This document shows positions 34,333-43,253 of a DNA stretch of 64,000 nt, piece after piece. Below the pieces are notes generated by a model. It saw nothing but the letters and a program-made list of their open reading frames with translations, had not been told where the DNA came from and did not search any database. A program made the translations under genes and the position numbers. The DNA lies in contig NZ_JAHKNG010000018.1 in NCBI RefSeq assembly GCF_018860165.1, positions 1-64,000 of the forward strand, read 5' to 3'. Positions within the stretch are counted from its first letter, which is position 1. Each line of letters begins with the position of its first letter. This DNA comes from Paracoccus marinaquae. Lineage in GTDB: Bacteria; Pseudomonadota; Alphaproteobacteria; Rhodobacterales; Rhodobacteraceae.

Positions 34333-35340
34333 ATGGTCCGCTTCATCCTTTCCAAGCTTCTGTTCCTGATTCCGACATTTCTGGGCATCACCATCATCGC
34401 CTTCGGCCTGGTGCGGATCCTTCCGGGCGATCCGGTTCTGCTGATGGCGGGCGAGCGCGGTGTGACGCCGGAACGGCATGCGGAACTGACCGCCCAGCTT
34501 GGTTATGACAAGTCGCTGCCGATGCAGTATCTCGATTTCCTCGGACGGCTTCTGCAGGGCGATTTCGGCAATTCGCTGGTCACGAAAAAACCTGTGCTGG
34601 ATGAGTTTCTGGCCCTGTTTCCGGCCACGCTGGAACTGGGACTGTGCGCCATCATCATCGCCACGCTGATCGGCGTGCCCGTGGGCGTGCTGGCGGCCAT
34701 CAAGCGCGGCAGCTGGTTCGACCAGATCTCGATGACCACGGCGCTGGTCGGGTTTTCGATGCCGATCTTCTGGTGGGGGCTGCTGCTGATCATCTTCTTC
34801 TCGGGGATGCTGGGTTGGACTCCGGTCAGCGGGCGCATCAGCCTCATGTACTATTTCCCCAATGCGACCGGCTTCATGCTGATCGACAGCCTGCTGTCCG
34901 GACAGGAGGGCGCGTTCGGATCGGCGGTCAGCCATCTGATCCTGCCCTCGATCGTGCTGGCGACGATCCCGCTGGCCGTGATCGCCCGTCAGACGCGATC
35001 CGCCATGCTGGAGGTGATGGGCGAGGATTATGTCCGCACCGCCCGCGCCAAGGGCATGCCGCAGCGCCGGGTGATCGGGGTGCATGCGCTGCGCAATGCG
35101 ATGATCCCGGTCGTCACCACCATCGGCCTGCAGATCGGCGTGCTGATGGCCGGCGCCATCCTGACCGAGACGATCTTTTCCTGGCCAGGTATCGGCAAAT
35201 GGATGATCGATTCCATTTCCCGCCGCGATTATCCGGTGGTCCAGTCCGGCCTGCTGCTGATCGCCGCGCTGGTGATGATGGTGAACCTGCTGGTGGACCT
35301 GACCTATGGCCTGATCAATCCGAGGATCCGCGTGAAATGA
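34333..35340 (+). CDS. dppB: Dipeptide-type ABC transporter permease, DppB-like
   Basis: A 335-residue inner-membrane permease with six main helices. The conserved N-terminus is FILSKLLFLIPTFLGITIIAF, and the EAA loop YVRTARAKGMPQRRVIGVHALRNA contacts the ATPases. It forms a heterodimeric channel with the DppC-like protein. AAAGGACAAGG precedes the ATG. Its stop overlaps the start of the next gene by four bases (ATGA). Confidence 0.92.
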   Translation: MVRFILSKLLFLIPTFLGITIIAFGLVRILPGDPVLLMAGERGVTPERHAELTAQLGYDKSLPMQYLDFLGRLLQGDFGNSLVTKKPVLDEFLALFPATLELGLCAIIIATLIGVPVGVLAAIKRGSWFDQISMTTALVGFSMPIFWWGLLLIIFFSGMLGWTPVSGRISLMYYFPNATGFMLIDSLLSGQEGAFGSAVSHLILPSIVLATIPLAVIARQTRSAMLEVMGEDYVRTARAKGMPQRRVIGVHALRNAMIPVVTTIGLQIGVLMAGAILTETIFSWPGIGKWMIDSISRRDYPVVQSGLLLIAALVMMVNLLVDLTYGLINPRIRVK

Positions 35341-36254
35341 CCGATACACCCGATACCAAGGCGCCGGTCAGACTGTCGGATGCGGCGATCCGCCGCCGCA
35401 TGCTGGCCGAGTTCTGGTTCTATTTCAGTCAGAACCGGGGGGCCGTGCTTGGTCTGGCCGTGTTCGTCCTGCTGGTTCTGGTCGCGGTCTTCGCATCGAT
35501 ACTGGCCCCCCACAGCCCGACGATGCAGTATCGCGACGCCCTGCTGGTGCCGCCGATCTGGCAGGAGGGCGGGCGCGCAGGCTTTATCCTCGGCACCGAT
35601 GCGGTCGGGCGCGACATCCTTTCGCGGCTGATCTTCGGCGCGCAGTATTCGCTGTTCATCGGCATCGTCGTCGTCTCGATTGCGCTGGTCGGCGGGATCG
35701 TCATCGGGCTTGTCGCCGGGTTCTTCGGCGGCTGGATCGACAACCTGATCATGCGGATCATGGATATCATCCTGGCCTTCCCCTCGCTGCTTCTGGCGCT
35801 GGTGCTGGTCGCCGTGCTGGGGCCGGGGCTGACCAATGCGATGATCGCCATCGCCATCGTCTATCAGCCGCATTTCGCCCGCCTGACCCGTGCCGCCGTA
35901 ATGAGCGAGATGCGCCGCGAATATGTGACCGCCGCACGGGTCGCCGGGGCCGGCAACCTGCGGCTGATGCTGAAGACCATCCTGCCCAATTGCCTTGCTC
36001 CGCTGATCGTTCAGGCGACGCTGTCGTTTTCCTCGGCCGTGCTCGACTCGGCGGCGCTCGGCTTTCTGGGCATGGGCGCACAGCCACCGGCGCCGGAATG
36101 GGGCACCATGCTGGCCGAGGCGCGCGAGTTCATCCTGCGCGCCTGGTGGGTCGTGACCTTCCCTGGCCTCGCTATTCTGGTCTCGGTGCTGGCCATCAAC
36201 CTGATGGGCGACGGCTTGCGCGATGCCCTGGACCCGAAACTGAAGCGGAGTTGA
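35337..36254 (+). CDS. dppC: Dipeptide-type ABC transporter permease, DppC-like
   Basis: A 305-residue permease of the OppC/DppC family. An N-terminal cytoplasmic segment is followed by a first helix (NRGAVLGLAVFVLLVLVAVF), the GTDAVGRDILSRLIFGAQYS signature of the C-type subunit and the EAA loop YVTAARVAGAGNLRLM. It pairs with the DppB-like permease. The ATGA overlap with dppB and the three-base gap to the ATPase gene show one transcription unit. Confidence 0.92.
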   Translation: MTDTPDTKAPVRLSDAAIRRRMLAEFWFYFSQNRGAVLGLAVFVLLVLVAVFASILAPHSPTMQYRDALLVPPIWQEGGRAGFILGTDAVGRDILSRLIFGAQYSLFIGIVVVSIALVGGIVIGLVAGFFGGWIDNLIMRIMDIILAFPSLLLALVLVAVLGPGLTNAMIAIAIVYQPHFARLTRAAVMSEMRREYVTAARVAGAGNLRLMLKTILPNCLAPLIVQATLSFSSAVLDSAALGFLGMGAQPPAPEWGTMLAEAREFILRAWWVVTFPGLAILVSVLAINLMGDGLRDALDPKLKRS

Positions 36255-36257
36255 CCG

Positions 36258-37097
36258 ATGCCCCTGCTGAACATCCGCAATCTTACGGTCCGCTTCGCCA
36301 CCGCGACCGGCAGCTTTACCGCCGTTGACGGCATCGACGTTTCCGTGGACCGGGGCGAGGTTCTGGCCATCGTCGGTGAATCGGGGTCCGGAAAGTCGGT
36401 GTCGATGCTGGCGGTGATGGGGCTCCTGCCCGACACCGCGACCATCACCGCCGACGAGATGACCTATGACGGGCAGGACATCCGCGACATGTCGCCGGCG
36501 CTGCGCCGCAAGCTGATCGGACGCGAGATCACCATGATCTTTCAGGAGCCCATCGCCTCGCTGAACCCGTCCTTCACCGTCGGCTTCCAGATCGAGGAGG
36601 TGCTGCGCCTGAACCTGCGCATGTCCCGCGGTCAGGCCCGCGCCCGGGCGCTGGAACTGTTTCAGGCGGTGGGCATTCCCGCGCCCGAGGAAAAGCTGAA
36701 GGCCTATCCGCATCAGATGTCGGGCGGCCAGTGTCAGCGGGTGATGATCGCCATTGCGCTTGCCTCCAACCCGCGCCTGCTGATCGCCGATGAGCCGACC
36801 ACGGCACTGGATGTGACCATCCAGAAGCAGATCCTCGACCTGCTGCTGAAGCTGCAGGATGACTATGACATGGCGCTGATCCTGATCACGCATGACATGG
36901 GCGTGGTGGCCGAAACCGCCGACCGGGTCGTCGTGCAATACAAGGGCAAGAAGATGGAGGAGGCCGATGTGCTGAGCCTCTTCGAGGCGCCGAAGCACGC
37001 CTATACCCGCGCGCTTCTGTCGGCCCTGCCCGAACATGCCGAGGGGGATCGCCTGCCGACCGTTTCGGACTATTTCGAACAGGAGGCCAGCCGATGA
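36258..37097 (+). CDS. dppD: Dipeptide-type ABC transporter ATPase, DppD-like
   Basis: A 279-residue ATPase with Walker [11 protein letters not shown] (about residue 40), signature [12 protein letters not shown] and Walker [13 protein letters not shown]. It is shorter than the usual 320-330 residues. It ends just after [18 protein letters not shown], so most of the C-terminal oligopeptide-transporter domain with its cysteine cluster is missing. The ATG follows the permease stop after three bases. The last four bases overlap the start of the DppF-like gene. Confidence 0.9.
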   Translation: MPLLNIRNLTVRFATATGSFTAVDGIDVSVDRGEVLAIVGESGSGKSVSMLAVMGLLPDTATITADEMTYDGQDIRDMSPALRRKLIGREITMIFQEPIASLNPSFTVGFQIEEVLRLNLRMSRGQARARALELFQAVGIPAPEEKLKAYPHQMSGGQCQRVMIAIALASNPRLLIADEPTTALDVTIQKQILDLLLKLQDDYDMALILITHDMGVVAETADRVVVQYKGKKMEEADVLSLFEAPKHAYTRALLSALPEHAEGDRLPTVSDYFEQEASR

Positions 37098-37939
37098 CCG
37101 CCGTGGTGGAAGGTCGCGCCATCGTTCAGGATTACCACGTCCCCGGTGGCATTCTGGCCAAGGCCAGGACCGTGCGGGCGCTGAAAGGCGTCGATTTCGC
37201 TGTCCCGAAAGGCAAGACACTGGCCATCGTCGGTGAAAGCGGCTCGGGTAAATCGACACTGGCGCGGATCATCGCGCTGATCGACGCGCCCTCGGGAGGA
37301 GAGTTGCTGCTGGACGGCCTGCCCGTCGATATCGGCAAGCGCCGCCCCGATTCCGCCCTGCGCTCGAAGGTGCAGATGGTGTTCCAGAACCCTTACGGCA
37401 GCCTGAACCCGCGCCAGAAGATCGGCAATGTGCTGACCGAGCCGCTGGTCATCAACACCGATACGCCCGCCGCCGAACGCCGCGACCGGGCAGAGGCGAT
37501 GCTGCAGAAGGTCGGGCTGCTGCCCGAGCATTACAACCGCTATCCGCACATGTTCTCGGGCGGCCAGCGCCAGCGCATCGCCATCGCGCGCGCGCTGATG
37601 CTGAACCCGTCGCTTCTGGTGCTGGACGAGCCGGTCTCGGCGCTGGATCTGTCGGTTCAGGCGCAGGTCCTGAACCTGCTGGCGGATCTGCAGGATGAAC
37701 TGGAACTGACCTATGTCTTCGTCAGTCACGACCTGTCGGTGGTGCGCTATATCGCCGACGAGGTGATGGTGATCTCGAACGGCGAGGCGGTCGAGCAGGG
37801 CACGCGCGACCAGATTTTTGCCAACCCGACCCATCCCTATACGCAGCAACTGTTCAACGCGACGCCGGTGACCGATGTCGAGGCCATCCGCCAGCGGGTC
37901 GCCCGCCGCCGGATGGCAAGGGAAGCCCGGCCGGCCTGA
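37094..37939 (+). CDS. dppF: Dipeptide-type ABC transporter ATPase, DppF-like
   Basis: A 281-residue ATPase, second of the pair. Walker A is [11 protein letters not shown], the Q-loop region VFQNPYGSLNPRQK is diagnostic of the DppF/OppF group, the signature is FSGGQRQRIAIARAL and Walker B is LLVLDEPVSALD. It ends at THPYTQQLFNATP plus a short basic tail, again shorter than the Escherichia coli protein. With the DppD-like ATPase it powers the transporter. It closes the operon, facing a convergent gene five bases away. Confidence 0.92.
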   Translation: MTAVVEGRAIVQDYHVPGGILAKARTVRALKGVDFAVPKGKTLAIVGESGSGKSTLARIIALIDAPSGGELLLDGLPVDIGKRRPDSALRSKVQMVFQNPYGSLNPRQKIGNVLTEPLVINTDTPAAERRDRAEAMLQKVGLLPEHYNRYPHMFSGGQRQRIAIARALMLNPSLLVLDEPVSALDLSVQAQVLNLLADLQDELELTYVFVSHDLSVVRYIADEVMVISNGEAVEQGTRDQIFANPTHPYTQQLFNATPVTDVEAIRQRVARRRMAREARPA

Positions 37940-37944
37940 GCAGG

Positions 37945-38349
37945 TCAGTACATCACGGTCGCAAGCTCGATCACGACGGGCTGGCCGGGTTCGATCAGCG
38001 CGCTGCCCCGCGCCAGCAGCCAGCCATCCTCGCGCTCCAGCTGTGCGACGATCTGTCGCGGGCTGGTCGCTCTGGCGCCGGATGGCAGGTCGAGCGAGAA
38101 CGCGATGACCTGCGCCTTGCCGGTGCTTTCGATGGTGTCATTCTGCGCGCCGGTGCCGCGCGCCTGCTTCGGCGGCTCGACGCCCTTCAGAAAGACCTTC
38201 AGCAGACCCTTGGGAATGGGGGCGCCGTCTGCGAATTCCACGGTCCCGCCGACGGTATTCGTCTGCGCCGCGCCGTGATCGGCGAAGGCGGCAAAGACCA
38301 CGGTGCCGGCGGCCAGCAGGATCATGCGGCGATCGGTAAGGCGTTTCAT
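37945..38349 (-). CDS. Small exported protein, possibly YbaY/YscW-like
   Basis: A 134-residue protein with a signal peptide cleaved near HGAAQ (residue 29). The mature part (VGGTVEFADGAPIPKGLLKVFL, then VIAFSLDLPSG and DGWLLARGSALIEPGQ) has the alternating pattern of the YbaY/YscW immunoglobulin-like family, though the match is weak. No lipobox cysteine is present, so it should be soluble and periplasmic. The start at 38349 follows GGAGAGAG on the coding strand. An upstream ATG would add seven residues. It may share a transcript with the RTX protease gene upstream of it. Function unknown. Confidence 0.65.
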   Translation of the reverse strand: MKRLTDRRMILLAAGTVVFAAFADHGAAQTNTVGGTVEFADGAPIPKGLLKVFLKGVEPPKQARGTGAQNDTIESTGKAQVIAFSLDLPSGARATSPRQIVAQLEREDGWLLARGSALIEPGQPVVIELATVMY

Positions 38350-38419
38350 CACTCTCTCCGTCGGTGACACGTTGGCGACCGGAATTCGGGGCCACCAACG
38401 CGGATGTCCGGGGCGCGGG

Positions 38420-41400
38420 CTAGCCGATGATATAAAAGTCCTCGGCTGTCAGGTTCAGGCTGGAGCCGAGCCGTGCGAACTGCACCGCCGCCCCCGAACC
38501 AGACCCGTCGGCGTCATAGGACAGTCGCCCGCTGTCGGTGTCATAGATGATGCGGTCGTTGGCATCCGCTGCCGTGCCGGCCGAGCTTTTGTGGAAGGCG
38601 CCGAAGGACAGCGCACCCTCGGCGCCCGCCTCGGTGAAGATCGCCCGATCCAGCAGGATGATATCGTCGGCCACATTGAAGTCCGCGATCCGGTCGATGT
38701 TGCCGTCCCCCAACGCGGTCGAGAAGCGGAAGGAATCCTCGCCCTGGCCGCCGATCAGCCGGTCGGCCGCCAGACCGCCGTCCAGCAGGTCGCTGCCCTG
38801 GCCACCGTTCAGCACATCGGACCCGGCAGCGCCCGGAGGCGGCGGAACGTCGGGGAAGTCGACCGAGACGTTCAACTTGTAGGTCGAACCCACCGGCACC
38901 GATTCCGACCATCCGGAACCCGGCGCGGTCGGCGACCAGCTGCCTTCGAGGATATAGTAGGTGCCGGTTTCCTCGACCAGGAAGACGGTGCTTGAATCGC
39001 GGCCGCTGGTCGAACCCGGATCGCCGCCGCCATCGTCGTTCTGGGCGACGACATTTCCGCCGCTGTCCAGCAGGAGGACCCAGCTGTCATGGACATTGGG
39101 GTCCGCAATGCCATCGATGTCGATGGAAAGCACAGTCCCTGCCGCCAGATCAATGCGGTAGTAGCCGCCCAGTCCGTTCCCCGTGGCGTTGACTGTGGTG
39201 TGCAGCACCGTGGTCGAATCAAAGATGTCGGGGTCTTCCGCCAGCGAGAAGTTGTTCGACAGATCAAAGGCGGTCGCGATCGAATTGTTGGTCGCATCCG
39301 GGCCAAGCGTGACATAGCCGGTGCCCATGCCCGGCGAGGCCGGGCCATCGCCCTGATCGGCGAAGTCGCCAAGCAGGGTGTCGTCGCCGGCCGCGCCCTG
39401 CAGACGATCATCGCCGCCCTGTCCGATCAGCACGTTCGCGGCGCGATCCCCGCGCAGACGGTCGTCAAAGCCCGTGCCGGACAGGTTTTCGATCGAGGTG
39501 AACCGGTCGCCCGCCAGTGCGTTCCTGGCGAGGCTGAGATTCAGCCCGACGGCCGAATCCGAGTAATCGGCGGTATCGCGGCCGGCGCCGCCGTTCAGGA
39601 AGTCGGCGCCCCCGCCACCGGTCAGCGTATCGTCGCCCGCGCCACCCGAAAGCTCGTTGACCAGGGCATCGCCGATCAGCTTGTCATCGTGGAACGAACC
39701 GATCGCATTCTCGACCTCGACCAGGATATCATTTCTCAGAGTCGTGCCGCGCCCGACGATCTGGACCGGCCCGGTTCCGTGACCGCCCTGGGCCGAGCCG
39801 GTCGCGAGGTTGATGATGACGCCCGAGCTGCTGCCCGAATAGACGACCGTGTCGATCCCGGCGCCGCCGTGCAGATAGTCCTGCTCGGATCCGCCGATCA
39901 GCGTGTCATTGCCGCCCTCGCCATAGAGGAGGTCGCCGTCGCGCCCGCCGTCCAGAAGATCATTGCCGTCGCGGCCATTGAAGACATCGCCGCCGCCCTG
40001 ACCGATGAAGTGGTTGGCCGCCGCGGTCCCGATGAAACGGTCGATCCGGTCGTCGGACCCGATCAGGTTCTCGATGCTGTAGAAGGTGTCGCCGGAAGCC
40101 GTGCCGCCGCTGGCGATGTTCAGTTCGAGGTTCACCAGCAGTTGGAAGGGGCTTTCCATGCTGAAATCGACGGTGTCGCTGCCGGCGCCGCCGCGGAACA
40201 CGTCGATGCCGTCCTGCCCGCGCAGCAGGTCGTCACCCTCGCCGCCGTCCAGCGTATCGTTGCCGGCGCCGCCCATGATCGTGTCGTCGCCCCGGCCGCC
40301 ATAAAGCGCGTCATTGCCGTCGTCGCTTTCGGTCTGGTCGTCGAGATCGGCGATGTCGATGGTGTTGTTGATATCGCGGCTGGCCAGCGAGTCCCGGCCA
40401 CCGGTGATCAGGTCGTCGCCGTCGAGGCCGAAGATCGTCTGGCCGCCGGCACCGCCGTCCAGCGTATTGTTGCCCGCGTCCCCGAAGACGATGCCGTCCA
40501 GCGCACCGCCGCCGCTGGGCGGGGTTCCGTCGCCGCCGTCAACCGGCCCGGTCGGGGTTCCATCGACATAGATGATGTTTTCGACATTCTCGATCGCGCC
40601 AAGATCGAGGCCACTGGTCAGGACGATGACGGTATCATTGCCGCCGTCGGCGTCCTCGTGCACGATATCATCCGCGGAATCGACGAAATAGGTGTCGTCG
40701 CCGCCATATCCCGCCATCCGGTCGTTGCCGCCGCGCCCGTCAATGACGTTGTCGCCGTCATTGCCGATGATGATGTCGTCATGGGCGCTGCCGATGCCGT
40801 TCTCGATATAATACTCGGTCGGGTCGGCATTGTGCCCGGCAAAGATCGAGACGTTGTTGCTGTGGCCATTGACGCTGGAAAACCGGCCCGCGCGCAGGTC
40901 GAGGATCGTGCCGGCGGTCGAGCCCGAGAAGTCTACCGTATCGACGCCGCCGGTGTCGTGGATCACGAAGCCAATATCGTGCTGCATCCCCGAGGCGGTC
41001 AGCTGATACCCGTACATGGCGCTGTTGAAGCCGTAGGTGTCGTCGCCGGTGTTCAGGTTGATCGTCTGATAGGTCCGCACGCCGGCGTCATCGACGGTCG
41101 AGTAGAACCGGCGGATCACCGCCTCGATATCCGCCATCAGCGGGGTCGAGGCGGACCAGCGGGTATCCTCGCCCACGTCGATGCCGTCGAAATAGGACAT
41201 GACGCTGTATTGCTGGCGGTCATAGGTCCAGGTCGCGTTGTTCAGGTAGTTGATCTGCACCCCGCCCGGGCCGCTGTAATTGTAGAGGCCGGGGTGGTTC
41301 AGGCCGAATTCGTGGCCGAATTCATGGATGAAGGAATCAAACACATAGCCGCCGATATCCGTCAGGTCCGGCTCGGTGTCGTGAAAGCGCTGGCCGATAC

Positions 41401-41773
41401 TGACATAGCGGTTGGCCGAAAAGGCACTTCCGTCGCTGCCTTCGCCGATCTCGGGGCTGACAACCTCGATCCAGTCGGTTGCCGGGTTGAAGGGCCGGTC
41501 ATCGACGATCTCGAAGACCATCGGCGTGACCGCGGACCACATCTGCAGCGCGCCGATGGCGGCGGCCTTGTAGTCAGGATGATCGTTTAGTTCGGTGACA
41601 TTGATCACGATCGTCTCGGCCGCGATTTCGGGCGTGATGGAACGCCTCAGCGCGCCGAGATAGTCCAGATAGCCCTCGTAATCCTCGCTCTTGCCGAATG
41701 GGTTATCCGGCGTCTGGTCATTGACCCACCATTCTTCACTGGCCAGGTCGTTGGGTTGTGTCGGTGTCGGCAT
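38420..41773 (-). CDS. Serralysin-like RTX zinc metalloprotease
   Basis: A 1117-residue secreted protein. Residues about 50-260 are an M10-type metallopeptidase with the zinc motif HEFGHEFGLNH (150-160) and the Met-turn SVMSYF (Met192). Several blocks of GGxGxD calcium-binding RTX nonapeptides follow (about 335-800), then a PPC-like beta domain (about 815-980), a final RTX block and a C-terminal type I secretion region. No N-terminal signal peptide is seen, as expected for type I export. The start at 41773 has AGGGGG eight bases upstream; an ATG 37 codons earlier gives an unlikely extension. It should degrade extracellular protein. No dedicated secretion genes are adjacent. Confidence 0.9.
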   Translation of the reverse strand: MPTPTQPNDLASEEWWVNDQTPDNPFGKSEDYEGYLDYLGALRRSITPEIAAETIVINVTELNDHPDYKAAAIGALQMWSAVTPMVFEIVDDRPFNPATDWIEVVSPEIGEGSDGSAFSANRYVSIGQRFHDTEPDLTDIGGYVFDSFIHEFGHEFGLNHPGLYNYSGPGGVQINYLNNATWTYDRQQYSVMSYFDGIDVGEDTRWSASTPLMADIEAVIRRFYSTVDDAGVRTYQTINLNTGDDTYGFNSAMYGYQLTASGMQHDIGFVIHDTGGVDTVDFSGSTAGTILDLRAGRFSSVNGHSNNVSIFAGHNADPTEYYIENGIGSAHDDIIIGNDGDNVIDGRGGNDRMAGYGGDDTYFVDSADDIVHEDADGGNDTVIVLTSGLDLGAIENVENIIYVDGTPTGPVDGGDGTPPSGGGALDGIVFGDAGNNTLDGGAGGQTIFGLDGDDLITGGRDSLASRDINNTIDIADLDDQTESDDGNDALYGGRGDDTIMGGAGNDTLDGGEGDDLLRGQDGIDVFRGGAGSDTVDFSMESPFQLLVNLELNIASGGTASGDTFYSIENLIGSDDRIDRFIGTAAANHFIGQGGGDVFNGRDGNDLLDGGRDGDLLYGEGGNDTLIGGSEQDYLHGGAGIDTVVYSGSSSGVIINLATGSAQGGHGTGPVQIVGRGTTLRNDILVEVENAIGSFHDDKLIGDALVNELSGGAGDDTLTGGGGADFLNGGAGRDTADYSDSAVGLNLSLARNALAGDRFTSIENLSGTGFDDRLRGDRAANVLIGQGGDDRLQGAAGDDTLLGDFADQGDGPASPGMGTGYVTLGPDATNNSIATAFDLSNNFSLAEDPDIFDSTTVLHTTVNATGNGLGGYYRIDLAAGTVLSIDIDGIADPNVHDSWVLLLDSGGNVVAQNDDGGGDPGSTSGRDSSTVFLVEETGTYYILEGSWSPTAPGSGWSESVPVGSTYKLNVSVDFPDVPPPPGAAGSDVLNGGQGSDLLDGGLAADRLIGGQGEDSFRFSTALGDGNIDRIADFNVADDIILLDRAIFTEAGAEGALSFGAFHKSSAGTAADANDRIIYDTDSGRLSYDADGSGSGAAVQFARLGSSLNLTAEDFYIIG

Positions 41774-42378
41774 GGCTTGACCCCCTGTTGAACAACCTTT
41801 GGTAGTCGAGGCTGCATGGTCCTGTTGCACTCGGGCACGACGGGGCAGAGCTGGGAATGCCCGCCAACCGTCGGACAGGTTCAATATTGAAGCGGTGCGG
41901 GAAGTGAGTCTACAATCTCTGGTGGCGGATACTCCAAAATAAATCTTATTGAAAACAGCATATTAAAAGAATACCTTGGTATACCGGCGGATTTTGGCTT
42001 ATCCGATATGCGGGTCAGCAGCCCGAACAGGGACATGACGACATAGGCCGGCGCTGGCGATCGGGGGCCAGACTTCGGTGACAGACAGGTGCTCAACCTG
42101 CGGGATCAGTTGAACGCGGCCGCCATGCTGTCAGGGACGAGGTTGTGACCATTTCCTCGGGAGGACGGGTTGGGGGTACCACAGCCGACCGGACACCCGC
42201 TGATATGGCGGCAAATCCGGGACCGGACGCACAGGTACGGCGGTCCAGGCGCTGTGTATCGGTATATTTGGTAAATACATAAAATATTTTATTATTGCCT
42301 TTTAGGCTGGCAGGGAGGAAAAGAAACTAGGGTCAGGTCGGTACAAGCCGAACCGCCAAACAGGGAGGAATACCAAAA
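41774..42378. other. Gene-free stretch between RTX protease and hydroxyproline cluster
   Basis: About 600 bases without a credible gene. A 71-codon minus-strand frame at 41881-42096 has no family resemblance. The segment 41935-41975 and the segment 42260-42300 are strongly AT-rich and probably hold the promoters of the two divergent neighbours. The second contains two dyads listed separately. GGGAGGA occurs twice, at about 42313 and just before the ATG at 42379; only the latter serves a gene. Confidence 0.5.
42265..42292 (+). promoter_or_regulatory. Two adjacent AT-rich palindromes upstream of the hydroxyproline cluster
   Basis: TATTTGGTAAATA at 42265-42277 has five-base arms. ATAAAATATTTTAT at 42279-42292 is a perfect 14-bp palindrome. 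They lie about 90 bases before the first gene of the uptake and catabolic operon, a suitable distance for promoter and operator. The GntR regulator encoded at 50348 is the obvious candidate protein, but binding is inference. Confidence 0.5.
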
Positions 42379-43188
42379 ATGAAAGTCTCGTTGCCGAGCA
42401 TCGCGGCCATCGCGACAATTGCCATCAGCGGCTCCGCCACCGCCGATCTTCTGGACGACGTCATCAGTTCGGGCACGCTGCGCTGTGCCGTCGTGCTGGA
42501 TTTTCCGCCGATGGGCTCGCGCGATGCAGATAACAATCCGCAGGGCTTCGACGTCGATTATTGCAACGATCTGGCGAAAGCCCTCGGCGTCGAAGCCGAA
42601 GTCGTCGAGACAACCTTCCCCGAGCGTATTCCCGCGCTCGTGTCCGGTCAGGTGGACGTGGCCGTGGCCTCGACCTCCGATACGCTGGAACGGGCAAAGA
42701 CCGTCGGCTTCACCATTCCCTACTATGCCTTCGAAAACGCGGTTGTCGCCAATGAGGGCGTCGAGATGGCCGATTGGGAGGGCATGAAGGGCAAGACGGT
42801 GGGCGCCACCGCCGGCACCTATGAGGCGATCTGGCTGGAGGGCAAGGTCAAGGAATGGGGCGAGGGCGAGTTCCGTCCCTATCAGAACCAGGCCGATGTG
42901 TTCCTGGCCCTTAGCCAGGGCCAGCTTGATGCGACGGTCTCGACCGTGGAGGTGGCCGAGGCGAACGTGGAATCGGGCAAGTTCCCCGGCATCAAGATCG
43001 TCGACAAGGCGCCGATGGTGCCCGACTATGTCGCGCTCATCACGCTGCGCGAGGAGCAGGGCCTGATCAACTACATGAACCTGTTCATCAACCAGCAGGT
43101 CCGCACCGGCCGCTATGCCGAGCTTTACAAGAAATGGGTGGGTGACGGTGAACCCGCCGACCTGACCATCCCCGGCGTCTATCGCTGA
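42379..43188 (+). CDS. Amino-acid ABC transporter periplasmic binding protein
   Basis: A 269-residue family 3 solute-binding protein with signal peptide (cleavage near GSATA, residue 22). The mature protein has GTLRCAVVLDFPPMG, GFDVDYCNDLAKALG and ERIPALVSGQVDVAVAS, typical of polar amino acid receptors. It begins the operon that also encodes two permeases, an ATPase and hydroxyproline enzymes, so hydroxyproline or a related imino acid is the likely ligand. CAGGGAGGA precedes the ATG by about nine bases. A perfect hairpin follows its stop. Confidence 0.9.
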   Translation: MKVSLPSIAAIATIAISGSATADLLDDVISSGTLRCAVVLDFPPMGSRDADNNPQGFDVDYCNDLAKALGVEAEVVETTFPERIPALVSGQVDVAVASTSDTLERAKTVGFTIPYYAFENAVVANEGVEMADWEGMKGKTVGATAGTYEAIWLEGKVKEWGEGEFRPYQNQADVFLALSQGQLDATVSTVEVAEANVESGKFPGIKIVDKAPMVPDYVALITLREEQGLINYMNLFINQQVRTGRYAELYKKWVGDGEPADLTIPGVYR

Positions 43189-43203
43189 GGCTTCCGCCTG
43201 ACG

Positions 43204-43229
43204 GGCGGCGCGGAAGCGTCCGCGCCGCC
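43204..43229 (+). promoter_or_regulatory. Perfect 11-bp hairpin after the amino-acid-binding protein gene
   Basis: GGCGGCGCGGA at 43204-43214 is fully complementary to TCCGCGCCGCC at 43219-43229 with loop AGCG. No T-tract follows. It lies between binding-protein and permease genes and should favour expression of the former. Confidence 0.7.
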
Positions 43230-43253
43230 GTTCCCTGACAAAGGAAGGCGGAC

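Noticed and set aside
38720-40800. Regularly spaced short DNA repeats suggesting a CRISPR array
   Set aside because: The repeats are in frame, encode RTX nonapeptides and are not separated by unique spacers of constant length.
39089-41590. 833-codon plus-strand frame opposite the RTX protease
   Set aside because: It is the mirror of repetitive GGxGxD codons, rich in Ala, Val and Asp with no recognisable domain. The minus strand has the intact protease motif.
41881-42096. 71-codon minus-strand frame in the gap before the hydroxyproline cluster
   Set aside because: Starts without a ribosome-binding site and runs through AT-rich probable promoter DNA; no domain or signal peptide.
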